From Proteobacteria bacterium DTSAM18 (GTDB lineage: Bacteria; Myxococcota_A; UBA796; GCA-2862545): a stretch of DNA of 64,000 nucleotides. Shown here piece after piece: positions 27,059 through 38,700 of this stretch (position 1 is the stretch's first letter; each line of letters begins with the position of its first letter). The notes beneath the pieces were generated by a model. It had not been told where the DNA came from. It did no database searches and worked only from the letters and a program-made list of their open reading frames with translations. Position numbers and translations under genes: made by a program. The stretch spans positions 248,001 through 312,000 of the forward strand of contig JARACJ010000004.1 of the NCBI GenBank assembly GCA_028767165.1. Direction: 5' to 3'.

Positions 27059-28876
27059 CTACTCCACATACCCCACGGCCCGCAACGCCTCCGTCATCTC
27101 CTCCCCATCATCCGGCGCCTCCCGCTCCAACAGCGTCTCCAGCTCCGCACAGAGCACCGTCATGTCCTTCAGCGGCACGGCCACCGGCTCGGCGGCCTCC
27201 TCGCCGGGATCGGCCTTCAGATCGAACTGCACGTGCTCTCCGCCGACGCACTTCCGCTTGTCGGTCACCGACGTCCACATGGCGGCCGAGACCTCACCGG
27301 TCAGCAGGTGGCTCTCGTTCTTCTCGCTCACGGCCTGCACCAGCGTCGCGTCCACCGGCAACCGCCCGGCCAGCAACAACGAGTACGCGTCCATCGTGTT
27401 CATCGGCTCCGGCAGCCGCCGCGGGGGCAGCTCCTTCAACGCGGCACCTTCCGCGGCAGTGACACCGAGAGCGTCGCCGGCGCCGACACCGGAGGTAGCC
27501 GCACCGGCTGCGTCTGCAGCGCCCTCGCCACCCTTCTTCCGCTTCCCCTTCTTCTTCTTCGCCTTGTGCAGCTCCGCAGGCTCCACGCCACCGAGCCCCT
27601 GGCCCCGTCCGACGACGACGTCGCCATCCCGCAGCTCCAGGTACACCACCGGCACGCCGGCCACGGGCTCGTGCAGGTACCCGCCGTGCCGCAGCAGCCC
27701 GTGCTCACCTAGGAACTCGCCGTGGTCGGAGGTCACCAGGAGTCGCAGGTCCTTGTCCCGCCCGCGCTTCGCGAGCCGCTTGAGCAGCTTGCCGAGCGTG
27801 GCGTCCGCCTGGAACACGCCGTGGTCGTACCCGTCGGTCACCATCTGCAGGAACGGGCCCTTCTCCGCCTCGGGCATCTCGCCCTTCAGGAACCGCGCAT
27901 AGGGAGTCGCTCGGTCCGTCACGTTCGGCTCGAGGTGCGTCACCGGCTGTGGCTCGACCCACCCCAGCCCCGCCGGGACCTCCGGATAGGGGTCGTGGGC
28001 GTCGTACAGGTTCACGAACAGGAACAGGTCCTTCTCGTCGCCGGCCGTCCGCAGCGCCGTCTCCAGCGCCTTGACCATCTTGTCGCCCCGCAGCTGCTGG
28101 GCCCGCTTGCCGATGATCTTCTGGTCGAAGCCCTGCAGCAGCCCGCTGGGCTCGTTCAGGATGATGTTCGCGCTCACGGCGGCCGTCGCGTAGCCGGCCC
28201 CCCGGAACTGCTCCGCCAGGGTCAGGTAGTCCTTCGCCAGCGGCCGCACCTTCGTCACTGGGTTGAGCTCGACCTCGGAGTCCTCCACCCAGATCGCCCC
28301 GTGTTCCACCACCGGCACGCCGGTGAACATCGAGGCGTGCGCGGGGTGGGTCCAGCTGCCAGGCGTCTTCCCGTGGCAGGTGTACACCGCGCCCTTGTCG
28401 ACCAGGGCCTTCAGCGTCGGCGTGGTTGGCCGCTCGTAGCCGCACAGGCTGGTGTGGTCGGCCCGCACGGTGTCCATCACCACGAACACCACCGTCTTGG
28501 GCGCATCCAGCGGCACCGCGGGCTGGCCTTCCGCCGGGGCGTGGGCCCGCTTGTTGCGGGGGACCTTCCTGCCCTGATCCGCGACGTCGCCCCCCGATGC
28601 CTGGGCGTCGGTCCTGGTCTCCTGCTTCGCCTCGCCCTCGGGTCCGTCCGGCGGCGTCGTCGTGCCGTCAGCGGGCTTGTCGCCCCCACAGGCCACGAGC
28701 AGCCCGGCCCCGGTCAGGGCCAGGGTGCGCAGGACCACCCCGACACCGGGTCGGGTGCGGGTCGGTGCAGCGGCGTCTTCGCAGGGGGCGGACGCGTCGC
28801 GGCGCGCCTGGTGGACCCCGGCGGAAGGAGCGAGGAGGGAACGGGCCGTCAGGCCCGGACGGAAGTCGTTGCGCAT
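27059..28876 (-). CDS. Sulfatase-like (alkaline-phosphatase superfamily) lipoprotein
   Basis: 605-residue protein with a long N-terminal region and lipobox TGAGLLVAC (Cys63), so probably anchored to a membrane. Superfamily motifs include VVMDTVRADH (metal-binding Asp135), SWTHPAHASMFTG, and SDHGEFLGEHG. At the nucleophile site the usual Cys/Ser-x-Pro-x-Arg is Thr176-His-Pro-Ala-His, so no formylglycine can form. A Lys-rich stretch (KKKKGKRKKGG) and an Ala/Gly-rich linker interrupt the C-terminal half. A GTG near 28738 could be the true start, giving a normal-length signal peptide. It lies 37 bases after sdaA, probably in one operon. Substrate unknown; phosphodiester or phosphate-transfer activity is as likely as sulfate hydrolysis. 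Confidence 0.78.
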   Translation of the reverse strand: MRNDFRPGLTARSLLAPSAGVHQARRDASAPCEDAAAPTRTRPGVGVVLRTLALTGAGLLVACGGDKPADGTTTPPDGPEGEAKQETRTDAQASGGDVADQGRKVPRNKRAHAPAEGQPAVPLDAPKTVVFVVMDTVRADHTSLCGYERPTTPTLKALVDKGAVYTCHGKTPGSWTHPAHASMFTGVPVVEHGAIWVEDSEVELNPVTKVRPLAKDYLTLAEQFRGAGYATAAVSANIILNEPSGLLQGFDQKIIGKRAQQLRGDKMVKALETALRTAGDEKDLFLFVNLYDAHDPYPEVPAGLGWVEPQPVTHLEPNVTDRATPYARFLKGEMPEAEKGPFLQMVTDGYDHGVFQADATLGKLLKRLAKRGRDKDLRLLVTSDHGEFLGEHGLLRHGGYLHEPVAGVPVVYLELRDGDVVVGRGQGLGGVEPAELHKAKKKKGKRKKGGEGAADAAGAATSGVGAGDALGVTAAEGAALKELPPRRLPEPMNTMDAYSLLLAGRLPVDATLVQAVSEKNESHLLTGEVSAAMWTSVTDKRKCVGGEHVQFDLKADPGEEAAEPVAVPLKDMTVLCAELETLLEREAPDDGEEMTEALRAVGYVE

Positions 28877-28913
28877 GGGGGGCTCCCGGGAGGTGGGGCC
28901 GTCGGGCCCCGCG

Positions 28914-30293
<1,380 letters not shown>

Positions 30294-30424
30294 GCAGTCA
30301 TCCAGGGGAGGGTGCCGTAGGTTGGACGCGGCTCTGACGCTTGCATAAGCCTGCCACACACATCCGTGAAGCCGCCATCGGTGGTGCACGGTGGGGCTTT
30401 GACAAGCCTCTACAGGAAGACGGC

Positions 30425-31204
30425 ATGGACGTGAACGGCAAGGTGGTGTGGCTCACCGGCGCATCCGCCGGCATCGGCGAGGCGCTCGCCCACCTCCTGG
30501 TGGAGCGGGGGGCCCTCGTGATCCTCACCGCGCGTCGGGCCGATCGGCTCGCCTCCCTGTCCGGCGCCCTCCCGACCGGCCGCTCCGCCATCGTGGCGGC
30601 CGATCTCACCGACGAGGCCGCCCGCGGCCTGGCCGTCCGGCAGGCCTGGGATGCGTTCGGGCACATCGACGCCGTCATCCACTGTGCCGGCGTCTCCCAG
30701 CGGTCCACCGTGCTCGACACGGAGCTGTCCGTCGATCGCTTCCTCATGGAGCTCAACCACTTCGCGGTGGTCGACCTCACCCGTCAGCTTCTGTCGCGCT
30801 GGTCCCCGGACGAGCGCCACCAGGTGGTGATCGTCAGCAGCCTCGCCGCCTATGCCGCCACCCGGGGCCGCGCCGCCTACGCCGCCAGCAAGGCCGCCGT
30901 GCTCCTGTGGTCCGACGCCCTGCGGGCCGAGCTCGCCGAGTGGGACACCACCGTCACGGTGATCTGCCCCGGCTACGTCCGCACGGAGCTGTCCAGCGCG
31001 GCCCTGGTCGGCGACGGCCGCCGCCATGCCGAGGTCGCCACCCCCGAGTCCCGGGGCCTCACGGCCGAAGACGCCGCCAAACGGGTGCTCACCGCCATGA
31101 TCCACGACCGCCGGGAGGTCTGGTTCGGCGGCAAGGAGCTCGTGGGCGGATGGCTCCGACGCTTCGCGCCCGGCGTCCTGGCGAAGGTCGTCAAGCGCTG
31201 GTGA
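30425..31204 (+). CDS. Short-chain dehydrogenase/reductase (DHRS7B-like)
   Basis: 259-residue NAD(P)-dependent oxidoreductase with the classical cofactor motif [10 protein letters not shown], the NAG-equivalent HCAGV, the catalytic Ser in [14 protein letters not shown] and Tyr/Lys in [10 protein letters not shown]. The C-terminus is hydrophobic/basic ([17 protein letters not shown]), as in membrane-associated members of the DHRS7 group. The ATG at 30425 has AGGA about 7 bases upstream. It is divergent from sdaA. Substrate unknown. Confidence 0.9.
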   Translation: MDVNGKVVWLTGASAGIGEALAHLLVERGALVILTARRADRLASLSGALPTGRSAIVAADLTDEAARGLAVRQAWDAFGHIDAVIHCAGVSQRSTVLDTELSVDRFLMELNHFAVVDLTRQLLSRWSPDERHQVVIVSSLAAYAATRGRAAYAASKAAVLLWSDALRAELAEWDTTVTVICPGYVRTELSSAALVGDGRRHAEVATPESRGLTAEDAAKRVLTAMIHDRREVWFGGKELVGGWLRRFAPGVLAKVVKRW

Positions 31205-31740
31205 AGCCGCTCCGATGAGCCCCAAGACGCTCTTTCCGGGGACGATGGGCCCTCCGGGCCATGCCCCCACAACGTGACTGGTCGACCCCCCGAACACGCT
31301 CGGCGGGGGTCCCACATCTGCACCGTACGCGCGGTTCCGCAGGTGCGAGCGCGTATTTCTGCCCTTGAGCCACATCCGTAGAGAGAAGTGTCGAGGCAAT
31401 CCACGCAGCGACTTCTCGAACCAAGGTCTCAGGGATGATTCCTCACGTTCACGCACATCGCATTTCCGCAGTCCAGGACTCGCAGGTCGGTCATGCCAGA
31501 CGACAGGCGCGCGGGGCTGCAAGGAGGGCTGCCCGAGCGGATTGATTCATCGGCTGTGGCTGTCGACAGCAGCACAGTCAGAAGCCACATCGGTGGCCGT
31601 CTCCATGGTGGAGGCGCTCCCGGTGACTCGACGGCTTCATGTATTCCGGCGGGCTTGAGTGGTCCTGCCGCAGTCAACGGGCCTACCCCGGGGGAACGAA
31701 TAGGAGTTCCACGACGGTCGGTCCAAACCAGGAGTAGCCT
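31205..31740. other. Intergenic region upstream of the OmpA-family gene
   Basis: 536 bases without a convincing gene. A short GC hairpin (GGCCC/GGGCC) near 31250 may end the dehydrogenase transcript. The right part should hold the promoter of the OmpA-family gene, whose ribosome-binding site AGGAG lies 6 bases before its ATG. No clear -35/-10 pair is seen. Confidence 0.5.
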
Positions 31741-33756
31741 ATGAAGCGTCTCTCCTCGATGAGTCTGGCCCTTGCAACGCTTGGGCTGGCAACCGTCGGC
31801 GCGACGAACGAGGCTCAAGCCCAGGACGGCTTTGAGGCCACTGCGTTCCGACCCGCCGTGACGGACTCCGACCTTCGAGACCACGTGCTGATGTATCGTT
31901 CCGAGCATCAGGTGCCTGGTGCCGTCGGTCTGAACGCGACGACCGAGTACGTCAACGATTCGTTGGACTACGCATCCGACGGATTCAGCCAGTGCACGGA
32001 GAACCTGTGGGGAACCCAGTGGGGTTTCTTCGTCGGTCTCGCCAAGCCTCTCGGCCTTGGTGTCGCCATCCCGACCTATTGGGGTCAGGAGGGCACCGAC
32101 GGCACCCAGCAGGGTTCCGGCATCGGTGACATGCAGATCGTCCTTCCGATCACCCTGTTCAAGACCCGCGACGACGTCGACAGCGGCAAGGCCCGCGTTG
32201 GTGTGTCGCTGATCCCCTACACCCAGGCACCCACCGGCACCAAGAATGCCGACCGCTTCCTGTCCGATGACGCGTGGAGTGGTGGTGGTATGACCCAGGT
32301 GTCCGTGGATGCCGGTCCTGTCACCGTGTCCGGTGGTTTCACCGCCGGCTACCGTGGCGCCCGTGACGACGTCGACTTCGAAGGCGGCGCCGAGATCGGT
32401 GGTGACCTCGGTCTGATCGTGAAGGCCGGCGACCACCACGCCATCGGCGCGGAAGGTCGTCTGATCTCCAACATCAACGCCGATCCTGCCGATGATGCAT
32501 CCCGCATCCCGGCGGAGTTCCTCGGTACGTTCCGTGGCCACTACAACGCCGGCTTCAACTGGCTCGTGGGTGCTGGCGCCGGTCTGTCCAACGCAGCAGG
32601 CGTGCCTGACTACCGTGTCATGGCCAACCTCGGTTGGACCATCGGCAAGAACCGTCGTGGTGACCTGGATGTCGTGGTCGTCGACCAGAACGGCAACCCC
32701 ATCTACGGCGCCACCGTCGATGACCAGATGGTCGCCCGCAGCACCAACGCGGAAGGCATGGCCGAGCTGGGTGAGGTCAAGGGCGGCGAGACCGTCAACA
32801 TCACCGTCACCCACCCCTCTGGTCGCTACACGTCGGCCCAGACCTCTGCCGAGGTCCCCCGTCGTGGCCACAAGACCAAGACGGTGCAGCTCGACTGGAA
32901 GCCTGCTGACCTGACCGTCATCACCGAGGGCCCTGGCGGCCGCTCCCTGCAGGGTGCATCCGTCGAGGCTGCGTCCGAGGACGAGCTGTACAGCGGTCTG
33001 ACCGACGCACAGGGTATGTGGCGCACCGAGCTGTCTCCCGGCAGCTGGGCCGTCAAGGCCGACCTCCTTGGCTTCGAGTCTGCACTCGAGACCATCGAGC
33101 TGGCCCCCGCGGAGTCCCGCGTGATCACCCTGCGTCTGGGTGGCGACATGCCTGACAGCATCGATGGTCGCCAGTACTTCGACTTCGACAAGTCCTTCAT
33201 CCGTGAGAACGAGAAGGACGAGCTCGACATGATCATCGGGTACCTCAACGATCACCCGGAGATCGAGCGCGTCGAGGTCCAGGGTCACACCGATATCATC
33301 GGTTCCCACGAGTACAACAACGGTCTGTCCATCCGCCGTGCCAAGGCTGTGGTGCAGTACATGACCGACGCTGGCATCAGCTCCGATCGTCTCGTCATCC
33401 GTGGTCTGTCCTACGACTGCCCGGCTGACACCAACGAGACCGACGCTGGCCGCCAGAACAACCGTCGCGTCCAGTACCACATGCTCAAGCCCCACGTGGC
33501 CGAGGACTTCTGTAAGGGCAAGGGCGGCATCAACGCCGACGGCAGCCCCTACATGGAGCAGGCCCCTCTGACCGAGGGCGACGGCATGGGTCCCGCCATG
33601 GCACCTGGTGTCGAAGTGGAGCAGTCCAGCTCCCAGCCCGAGTGGGATGGCATGCCCGAGTACCCCGTCGACGAGATGGACGAGGACAAGACCAAGCGTG
33701 AGGAGCGCCGTGACGAGCGCGAAGAGAACCGTGAGGAGCGACGCGAAGACTACTGA
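31741..33756 (+). CDS. OmpA-family outer-membrane protein with Ig-like/carboxypeptidase-regulatory repeats
   Basis: 671-residue protein with a signal peptide cleaved after residue 27 (ATNEAQA). The N-terminal ~300 residues have alternating Gly/aromatic patterns of a transmembrane beta barrel. Two carboxypeptidase-regulatory-like repeats follow (VVDQNGNPIYGATVDDQ, and QGASVEAASEDELYSG), then a C-terminal OmpA domain (residues about 478-581, YFDFDKSFIRENEKDELD and VEVQGHTDIIGS) that binds peptidoglycan. The tail is highly charged (KREERRDEREENREERRED). Codons favour CGT and GGT much more than the neighbours do, as expected of a highly expressed gene. The gene is followed by two hairpin terminators, and its AGGAG site is well spaced. 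Confidence 0.92.
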   Translation: MKRLSSMSLALATLGLATVGATNEAQAQDGFEATAFRPAVTDSDLRDHVLMYRSEHQVPGAVGLNATTEYVNDSLDYASDGFSQCTENLWGTQWGFFVGLAKPLGLGVAIPTYWGQEGTDGTQQGSGIGDMQIVLPITLFKTRDDVDSGKARVGVSLIPYTQAPTGTKNADRFLSDDAWSGGGMTQVSVDAGPVTVSGGFTAGYRGARDDVDFEGGAEIGGDLGLIVKAGDHHAIGAEGRLISNINADPADDASRIPAEFLGTFRGHYNAGFNWLVGAGAGLSNAAGVPDYRVMANLGWTIGKNRRGDLDVVVVDQNGNPIYGATVDDQMVARSTNAEGMAELGEVKGGETVNITVTHPSGRYTSAQTSAEVPRRGHKTKTVQLDWKPADLTVITEGPGGRSLQGASVEAASEDELYSGLTDAQGMWRTELSPGSWAVKADLLGFESALETIELAPAESRVITLRLGGDMPDSIDGRQYFDFDKSFIRENEKDELDMIIGYLNDHPEIERVEVQGHTDIIGSHEYNNGLSIRRAKAVVQYMTDAGISSDRLVIRGLSYDCPADTNETDAGRQNNRRVQYHMLKPHVAEDFCKGKGGINADGSPYMEQAPLTEGDGMGPAMAPGVEVEQSSSQPEWDGMPEYPVDEMDEDKTKREERRDEREENREERREDY

Positions 33757-33765
33757 CGCGTTGCA

Positions 33766-33791
33766 GGGGGCCCGCCTTGGGGCGGGTCCCC
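33766..33791 (+). terminator. Hairpin downstream of the OmpA-family gene
   Basis: An 11-base stem (GGGGGCCCGCC / GGCGGGTCCCC, one G-T pair) with a 4-base loop lies 9 bases after the stop codon. It has no T-run and may act with the next hairpin. Confidence 0.5.
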
Positions 33792-33807
33792 ACCCACACG
33801 ACTCATG

Positions 33808-33833
33808 AGGGTGGCCTTCGGGCCACCCTTTTC
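33808..33833 (+). terminator. Rho-independent terminator
   Basis: AGGGTGGCC, a TTCG tetraloop and GGCCACCCT followed by TTTTC form a textbook intrinsic terminator about 50 bases after the OmpA-family stop. Confidence 0.85.
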
Positions 33834-33991
33834 TGCGTTCTACAGTTGGGGGGCGGGATGGGCGGCGCCCCAAGAGAGACCAACGGGGTCGGGCGCAGCA
33901 AGCGGCGCCCCTACGCTGCAGTGCCACAAGGATGGATTGCGGTCCTGCGTCTGTACGTTCCCGCCGCCCGTCCCCGACGGTGTCCCGGCCG

Positions 33992-35662
33992 TCAGTCCTG
34001 GTCCGACACTGGAAAAGGCCCCAACAACCCCGTCCAGGAGGCGGGCATGGGCTGGGTCACGTCACGCTCCATCCACCCCCAGATGCCGTTCTGCCAGGAC
34101 ACCGACAGCCACGCCTGGCCCGGGCCGTACTGCCAGAAGCCGATGCCCGTCCACTCGCCGGTGTCCCCGTCCGTCTGGGCGGGGCCCTGGGCGAGGGGCC
34201 ACAGGGTCCCGCTCGGCGTGTGCAGCGCCCACAGGGTGTCCCGCTCGTGCCGGCCGGTGTCCTCGGCGATGACGAGCATGTCGAGGGCGGGCAGGAAGGC
34301 CAGGTTGTCCGGGTTGGCGATGCCGCGGTCTTCACAGCGACCGTCGGCCGTGGGCAGGCCACGGATCGTCCAGCTCGGCAGGGTGGGGACGTAGGCCGAG
34401 TCGATGGGGGCGCCGGTGGTGTCGCTGCGGCCTGCGGCGACCTGCAGGCCCATCACGCCACCACAGACGTTCGGCTCGAACTGCAGGTGATCGGCGTCGG
34501 GCAGATCCCAGGTGGGGTCGGCCTTCGTCGCCCCCTTCGTCAGCTCGCTCAGGGCGACGTGCAGGGTCTTCGTGGCCGGGTCGAAGGCGGCGCCCTCCAT
34601 CTTGCGCCACTCGGAGGTCGCGCCCATCAGCGCGGCGGCGCGGCGGGTCTCCAGCCGGTTCACGACGGCCTCCCCCAGCCCGAGCTCGTCGGTGGGCTTC
34701 AGGCACTCCCTGCCGGCGGCGGTGACGATGTCGGAGCAGCCGCGGACGTTCTCGGTGAACAGCTGGCGGAAGGAAAGGCCGGCTGCCATGGCCTCCCGGA
34801 CGTCCTCGTCGCGGGTGCGGCCCAGGGAGACCCAGTCCATCGGCTGCCCCATGCCCCGGAAACGGGCGGCGTACAGGGTGCCCGACGACAGGTCGCCCGC
34901 CTCGTCGGCCACGAACAGGGCCATGATGCCGTTGGTGTGGTCGTCGGTGAGGAACACGGTGCGCCGGTCGGGCATCACCACGCCGATCTCGTGGGAGAAG
35001 CGGCCCATGGCCTCGTGGCGCACCAGGCGGTCATCGGGGGCCGCCGATGGGTCGACCTCGACCATCCAGCCCCACCGGTAGGGGTCCGACGAGCCGAGCT
35101 CCGCTCCCAGGGCGCGGGACATGGCCGCCAGGGACGGGTCGTCGTCGCGCTGCAGCAGCAGGTTGGCCTCGGGCTCGTACTCCTCGGCGCTCAGCAGGGT
35201 GTTCCAGCCGGTGGTCGCGCCGGCGCAGGGCAGCCACAGGGGATCGGACGCACCGATGTCGATCGGGTGGGAGGAGGTGGCCTTGAAGCCCCGGGCCCTG
35301 GGCTGCAGCGCCGTCCACCACAGGCCCCCCGGCACGCACTCGAAGTGGCTGAGCAGGCCCCAGGCGCCGCCGGGCTTGCGCCACAGGGCCGTGAAGTCGG
35401 CGGCGTGGCAGGAAGTCAGCGTGCCGGACGGGTTCGACAGCGCGTGGCCCTTCACGTCGAACAGCGAGCCGAAGGGCAGATCGCCCCCCCGGGTGGGCTG
35501 GCCGGAGGTGGCGAGTACCTGCAGCCACACGGGGGAGCGCAGATCGTCGATCTGCAGCAGGGGCGTGACGTCGAAGCCCTCGGGGCCCTTGGAGGCCTTG
35601 GGCGGGGCGACGGTCCAGGCCGGTGCGGCGTGGGCGGCGGCGAGTGCGAGCAGGGTCCACAT
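33992..35662 (-). CDS. PhoX-family phosphatase (DUF839), secreted
   Basis: 556-residue protein with a short signal peptide (MWTLLALAAAHAAPAW). The PhoX/DUF839 pattern is clear: GWMVEVDP, then RHEAMGRFSHE and RTVFLTDDHTNG in the first half, EGAAFDPATKTLHVALS in the middle, and NPDNLAFLPALDMLVIAEDTG near the end. PhoX enzymes are calcium/iron-dependent alkaline phosphatases, usually exported, that release phosphate from organic esters. The usual twin-arginine signal is not visible, so export by Sec is likely. It converges on the OmpA-family gene and is divergent from the polyketide synthase. Confidence 0.87.
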   Translation of the reverse strand: MWTLLALAAAHAAPAWTVAPPKASKGPEGFDVTPLLQIDDLRSPVWLQVLATSGQPTRGGDLPFGSLFDVKGHALSNPSGTLTSCHAADFTALWRKPGGAWGLLSHFECVPGGLWWTALQPRARGFKATSSHPIDIGASDPLWLPCAGATTGWNTLLSAEEYEPEANLLLQRDDDPSLAAMSRALGAELGSSDPYRWGWMVEVDPSAAPDDRLVRHEAMGRFSHEIGVVMPDRRTVFLTDDHTNGIMALFVADEAGDLSSGTLYAARFRGMGQPMDWVSLGRTRDEDVREAMAAGLSFRQLFTENVRGCSDIVTAAGRECLKPTDELGLGEAVVNRLETRRAAALMGATSEWRKMEGAAFDPATKTLHVALSELTKGATKADPTWDLPDADHLQFEPNVCGGVMGLQVAAGRSDTTGAPIDSAYVPTLPSWTIRGLPTADGRCEDRGIANPDNLAFLPALDMLVIAEDTGRHERDTLWALHTPSGTLWPLAQGPAQTDGDTGEWTGIGFWQYGPGQAWLSVSWQNGIWGWMERDVTQPMPASWTGLLGPFPVSDQD

Positions 35663-35748
35663 GGTGCGCTCCAGGGATTTCGTACCCCTTCATACCGTCT
35701 GTTGAAGCACGTGGGCCGGCGGGCTTATGGTGTCGCCACGGAGAGTGC

Positions 35749-38700
35749 ATGGCCCAGACCCCTCGTGACCACACCGAGCAGCTCAAGAGGGCCCTTGCGG
35801 GCCTTCGGACCCTCAAGGCCAAGGTGGCGCGGCTGGAGTCCTCGGCGAAGGCCGATGTGGCCATCATCGGCGTCGGCTGCCGTTTTCCTGGTGATGTGAA
35901 CAACCTGGAGCAGTTCTGGCAGGTCTTCGCGACGGGCCGGGACGTGGTGGGCACCGTGCCGCGCAGCCGGTTCGATGCGGCCGCGCTCATGGGCGAACGG
36001 GGCGAGCCGGGCAAGCTGTACACCGACGCCGGCGGCTTCGTGCAGGACGTCGAGCACTTCGCGGCGGATCACTTCCGCATCTCCCACCGGGAGGCGCGGT
36101 CGATGGACCCCCAGCAGCGGCTGCTGCTCGAGGTGGCCCGGGAGGCCTTCGAGGACGCCGGTCGTCTGCGGGATCTGGCCGGCAGCCAGACGGGCGTCTA
36201 CCTGGGCGTGGCGCTCACCGACTACGAGCAGCGCACGCTGCGGTCCGAGGATCTGAAGGCCGCCGACATGTACGCCGGCACCGGCGTGTTCAACTCCGTG
36301 GCGGCGGGCCGGGTCTCCTACGCCTTCGACCTGCAGGGACCCAACGTCTCCCTCGACACCGCGTGCTCCTCCTCGCTGGTGGCGATCCACCTGGCCGTGG
36401 CCGCGCTGCGGGCGGGCGAGTGCTCGATGGCGCTGGCGGGCGGCGTGAACCTGATCCTGTCGCCGGAGGCCTCCGTCGCCTTCTGCCAGATGGGCGCCCT
36501 GTCGCCCACCGGTCGCTGCAGGCCCTTCTCGGCGTCCGCCGACGGCTACATCCGCTCCGAGGGCTGCGGGCTCGTGGTCCTCAAGCGCCTCGACGACGCC
36601 GTGCAGGACGGCGACCGCATCCTCGGCGTCATCGGCGGCAGCGCCATCAACCAGGACGGTCGCTCCAACGGCCTCACCGCGCCCAGCGTGGGGGCCCAGC
36701 GCAGGGTCATCACCGCGGCCCTCGAGGATGCCGGCGTGGCCGCGTCCGACGTGGGCTACCTGGAGGCCCACGGCACCGGTACCCCCCTGGGCGACCCCAT
36801 CGAGGTGGCGGCCCTGGCCAGCACCTACGGGCCCGGAGACGGGGAGGCCTGGCTCGGCGCGGCCAAGTCCCACCTGGGCCACACCGAGGCCGCCGCCGGC
36901 ATCGCCGGGCTCCTCAAGGCGATGGAGGTGCTGCGACGGGGCGAGGTGCCGGCGGATCTGCACCGGGCCGAGCCGAGCTCCCAGCTTCCCCTGGCGGGCA
37001 CCCGCCTTCGGCTGGCGGACGCGCCCGTGCAGGCCCAGGCGGCCGCCGCGGCGGTCTCCTCCTTCGGCATGTCCGGCACCAACGCCCACGTGGTGCTCAA
37101 GGCGCCGCCCGTGGTGGAGCGTGCGCCCCGGCAGGGGGACCTGTGGATGCCCCTGTCCGCCGACGAGCCCGAGCTGCTGAAGGCGCTGGCGACCGATCTG
37201 CTCGCGGCCCTGGACGCCGGCGCTTCCCTGGACGACCTGGTGGGCAACCTGCGCAGGCGCCCGGCGCTGACCTGGCGGGCCTCCCGCTCCGTGGCCGATC
37301 CGGCGCAGGCCCGTGCCTTCCTGGACGAGGTCGCCCGGCGGGGCGGCGTGCAGGCGGGGGAGGGCGCGAGCTGGCTGCTGCGCCTCGAGACACAGGGCAT
37401 CGATGCCGGGTCGATGGCCGAGCGCCTGGCCCGGCTCACCGCGGCGCTCGGGCAGCCCACCGGCCTGCAGACCACGGGCGAAGGACACCTGGCGGTGGCC
37501 CGCTGGCTCGGGCTGGTCGACGCCCAAGCCACCGAGCTCGGCCTCGACGCGCCGCCCCGGGCACCGTTCTGGTGGTGGGACGTCGATGGGCAGCCGTTCG
37601 AGGGCCGTCCCCGTGAGGCCTCGGCCTGGACCGACCCGGACGCACAGGGCACCTGGCTGACCCTGTCGGCCGACACACAGGTGGGGGCGCTGCTCGATGC
37701 CGCCTTCGTCGCCGGCCTGGACGTCACGGCCGAGGGCGCGCCAGCCCCGGGCTCCGCGCCCCGCACGCCCCTTCGCCGGGACCACCTGTGGATCGCGCCG
37801 CCGGACCACCTGCCCACGCTGCACGCGCTGCCTTCCCTGCGGGAGGTCTGGGTGCCCGTGGAGCTCGCGGAGGGCGATGGCTGGGTGCCCTGGCGTCCCG
37901 GCGCCGAGCTGCCGGACGTGGAACGGGTGGCCCTGGTGGTCGACGAGGGGGCCGAGGATCTCGCCGCCCCCCTGGTGGTCCTCAAGGACCTCATCCGACG
38001 GGGCCGTCCCTTCCGCGTGGTCGTCCGGGCGGCGGAGGACCACCCCGCGGCCGCGCTGACCCTCGGCATGGCCCGGGTGGCGGCCAGTGAGCACCCGGAC
38101 CTGCTCGAAGGCATCGTGCAGGTCCAGGACGACACCCGTGCGGGGCTGACCGTGGAGCCCCTCAAGGGCCGTGAGGTGCGCCTGCGTGCCGGGGAGTGGA
38201 CGTCCCTGTCGCTGCGCAGCGGTGCCGAACCCCTGGTGGAGCCCCGTGACGTCCAGGGCACCTGGTGGGTCGTCGGCGCCACCGGGCTGATCGGCGAGCA
38301 CCTGGCCCGGGGTCTGGTCGCGCGAGGGGCGGAGGGCCTGATCCTCAGCAGCCGCGCCATCGAGGAGGTGCCGGACTGGGCCGAGTCCCTCGGCGTCCCC
38401 GTGCGCTGTGAGCCGCTCGACGTGGCGGACACCGAAGCGGTCACGGCCCTCACCGCCGACCTCCTCCCGGACCTCGCCGGCGTGGTCCTGGCGGCCGGTG
38501 GCCTGGCCGACGCCCCCCTGATCGATGCCACCGCCGACGACCTCCACGCGCAGCTCGCCGCCCGGGTGGAAGGCCTGCGGGCCCTCGATCACGCCCTGCG
38601 CGCCCGGCACGAGGTGGAGCTGCTGGTGGTGGGCACCGCCTCGTCCCTGTTCGGCCTGCCGGGCCAGGGGGTCTACGGCGGCGTGCAGGAGGTGGTGCGC

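Noticed and set aside
31523-31600. tRNA-Ser-like start (GGAGGGCTGCCCGAGCGG)
   Set aside because: No T-loop GTTCGAA-type motif and no matching 3' acceptor strand (GCCCTCC) follow within a tRNA length.
31429-33927. Minus-strand open frame opposite the OmpA-family gene
   Set aside because: The plus strand has signal peptide, OmpA domain and terminators; the antisense frame shows no recognisable domain.
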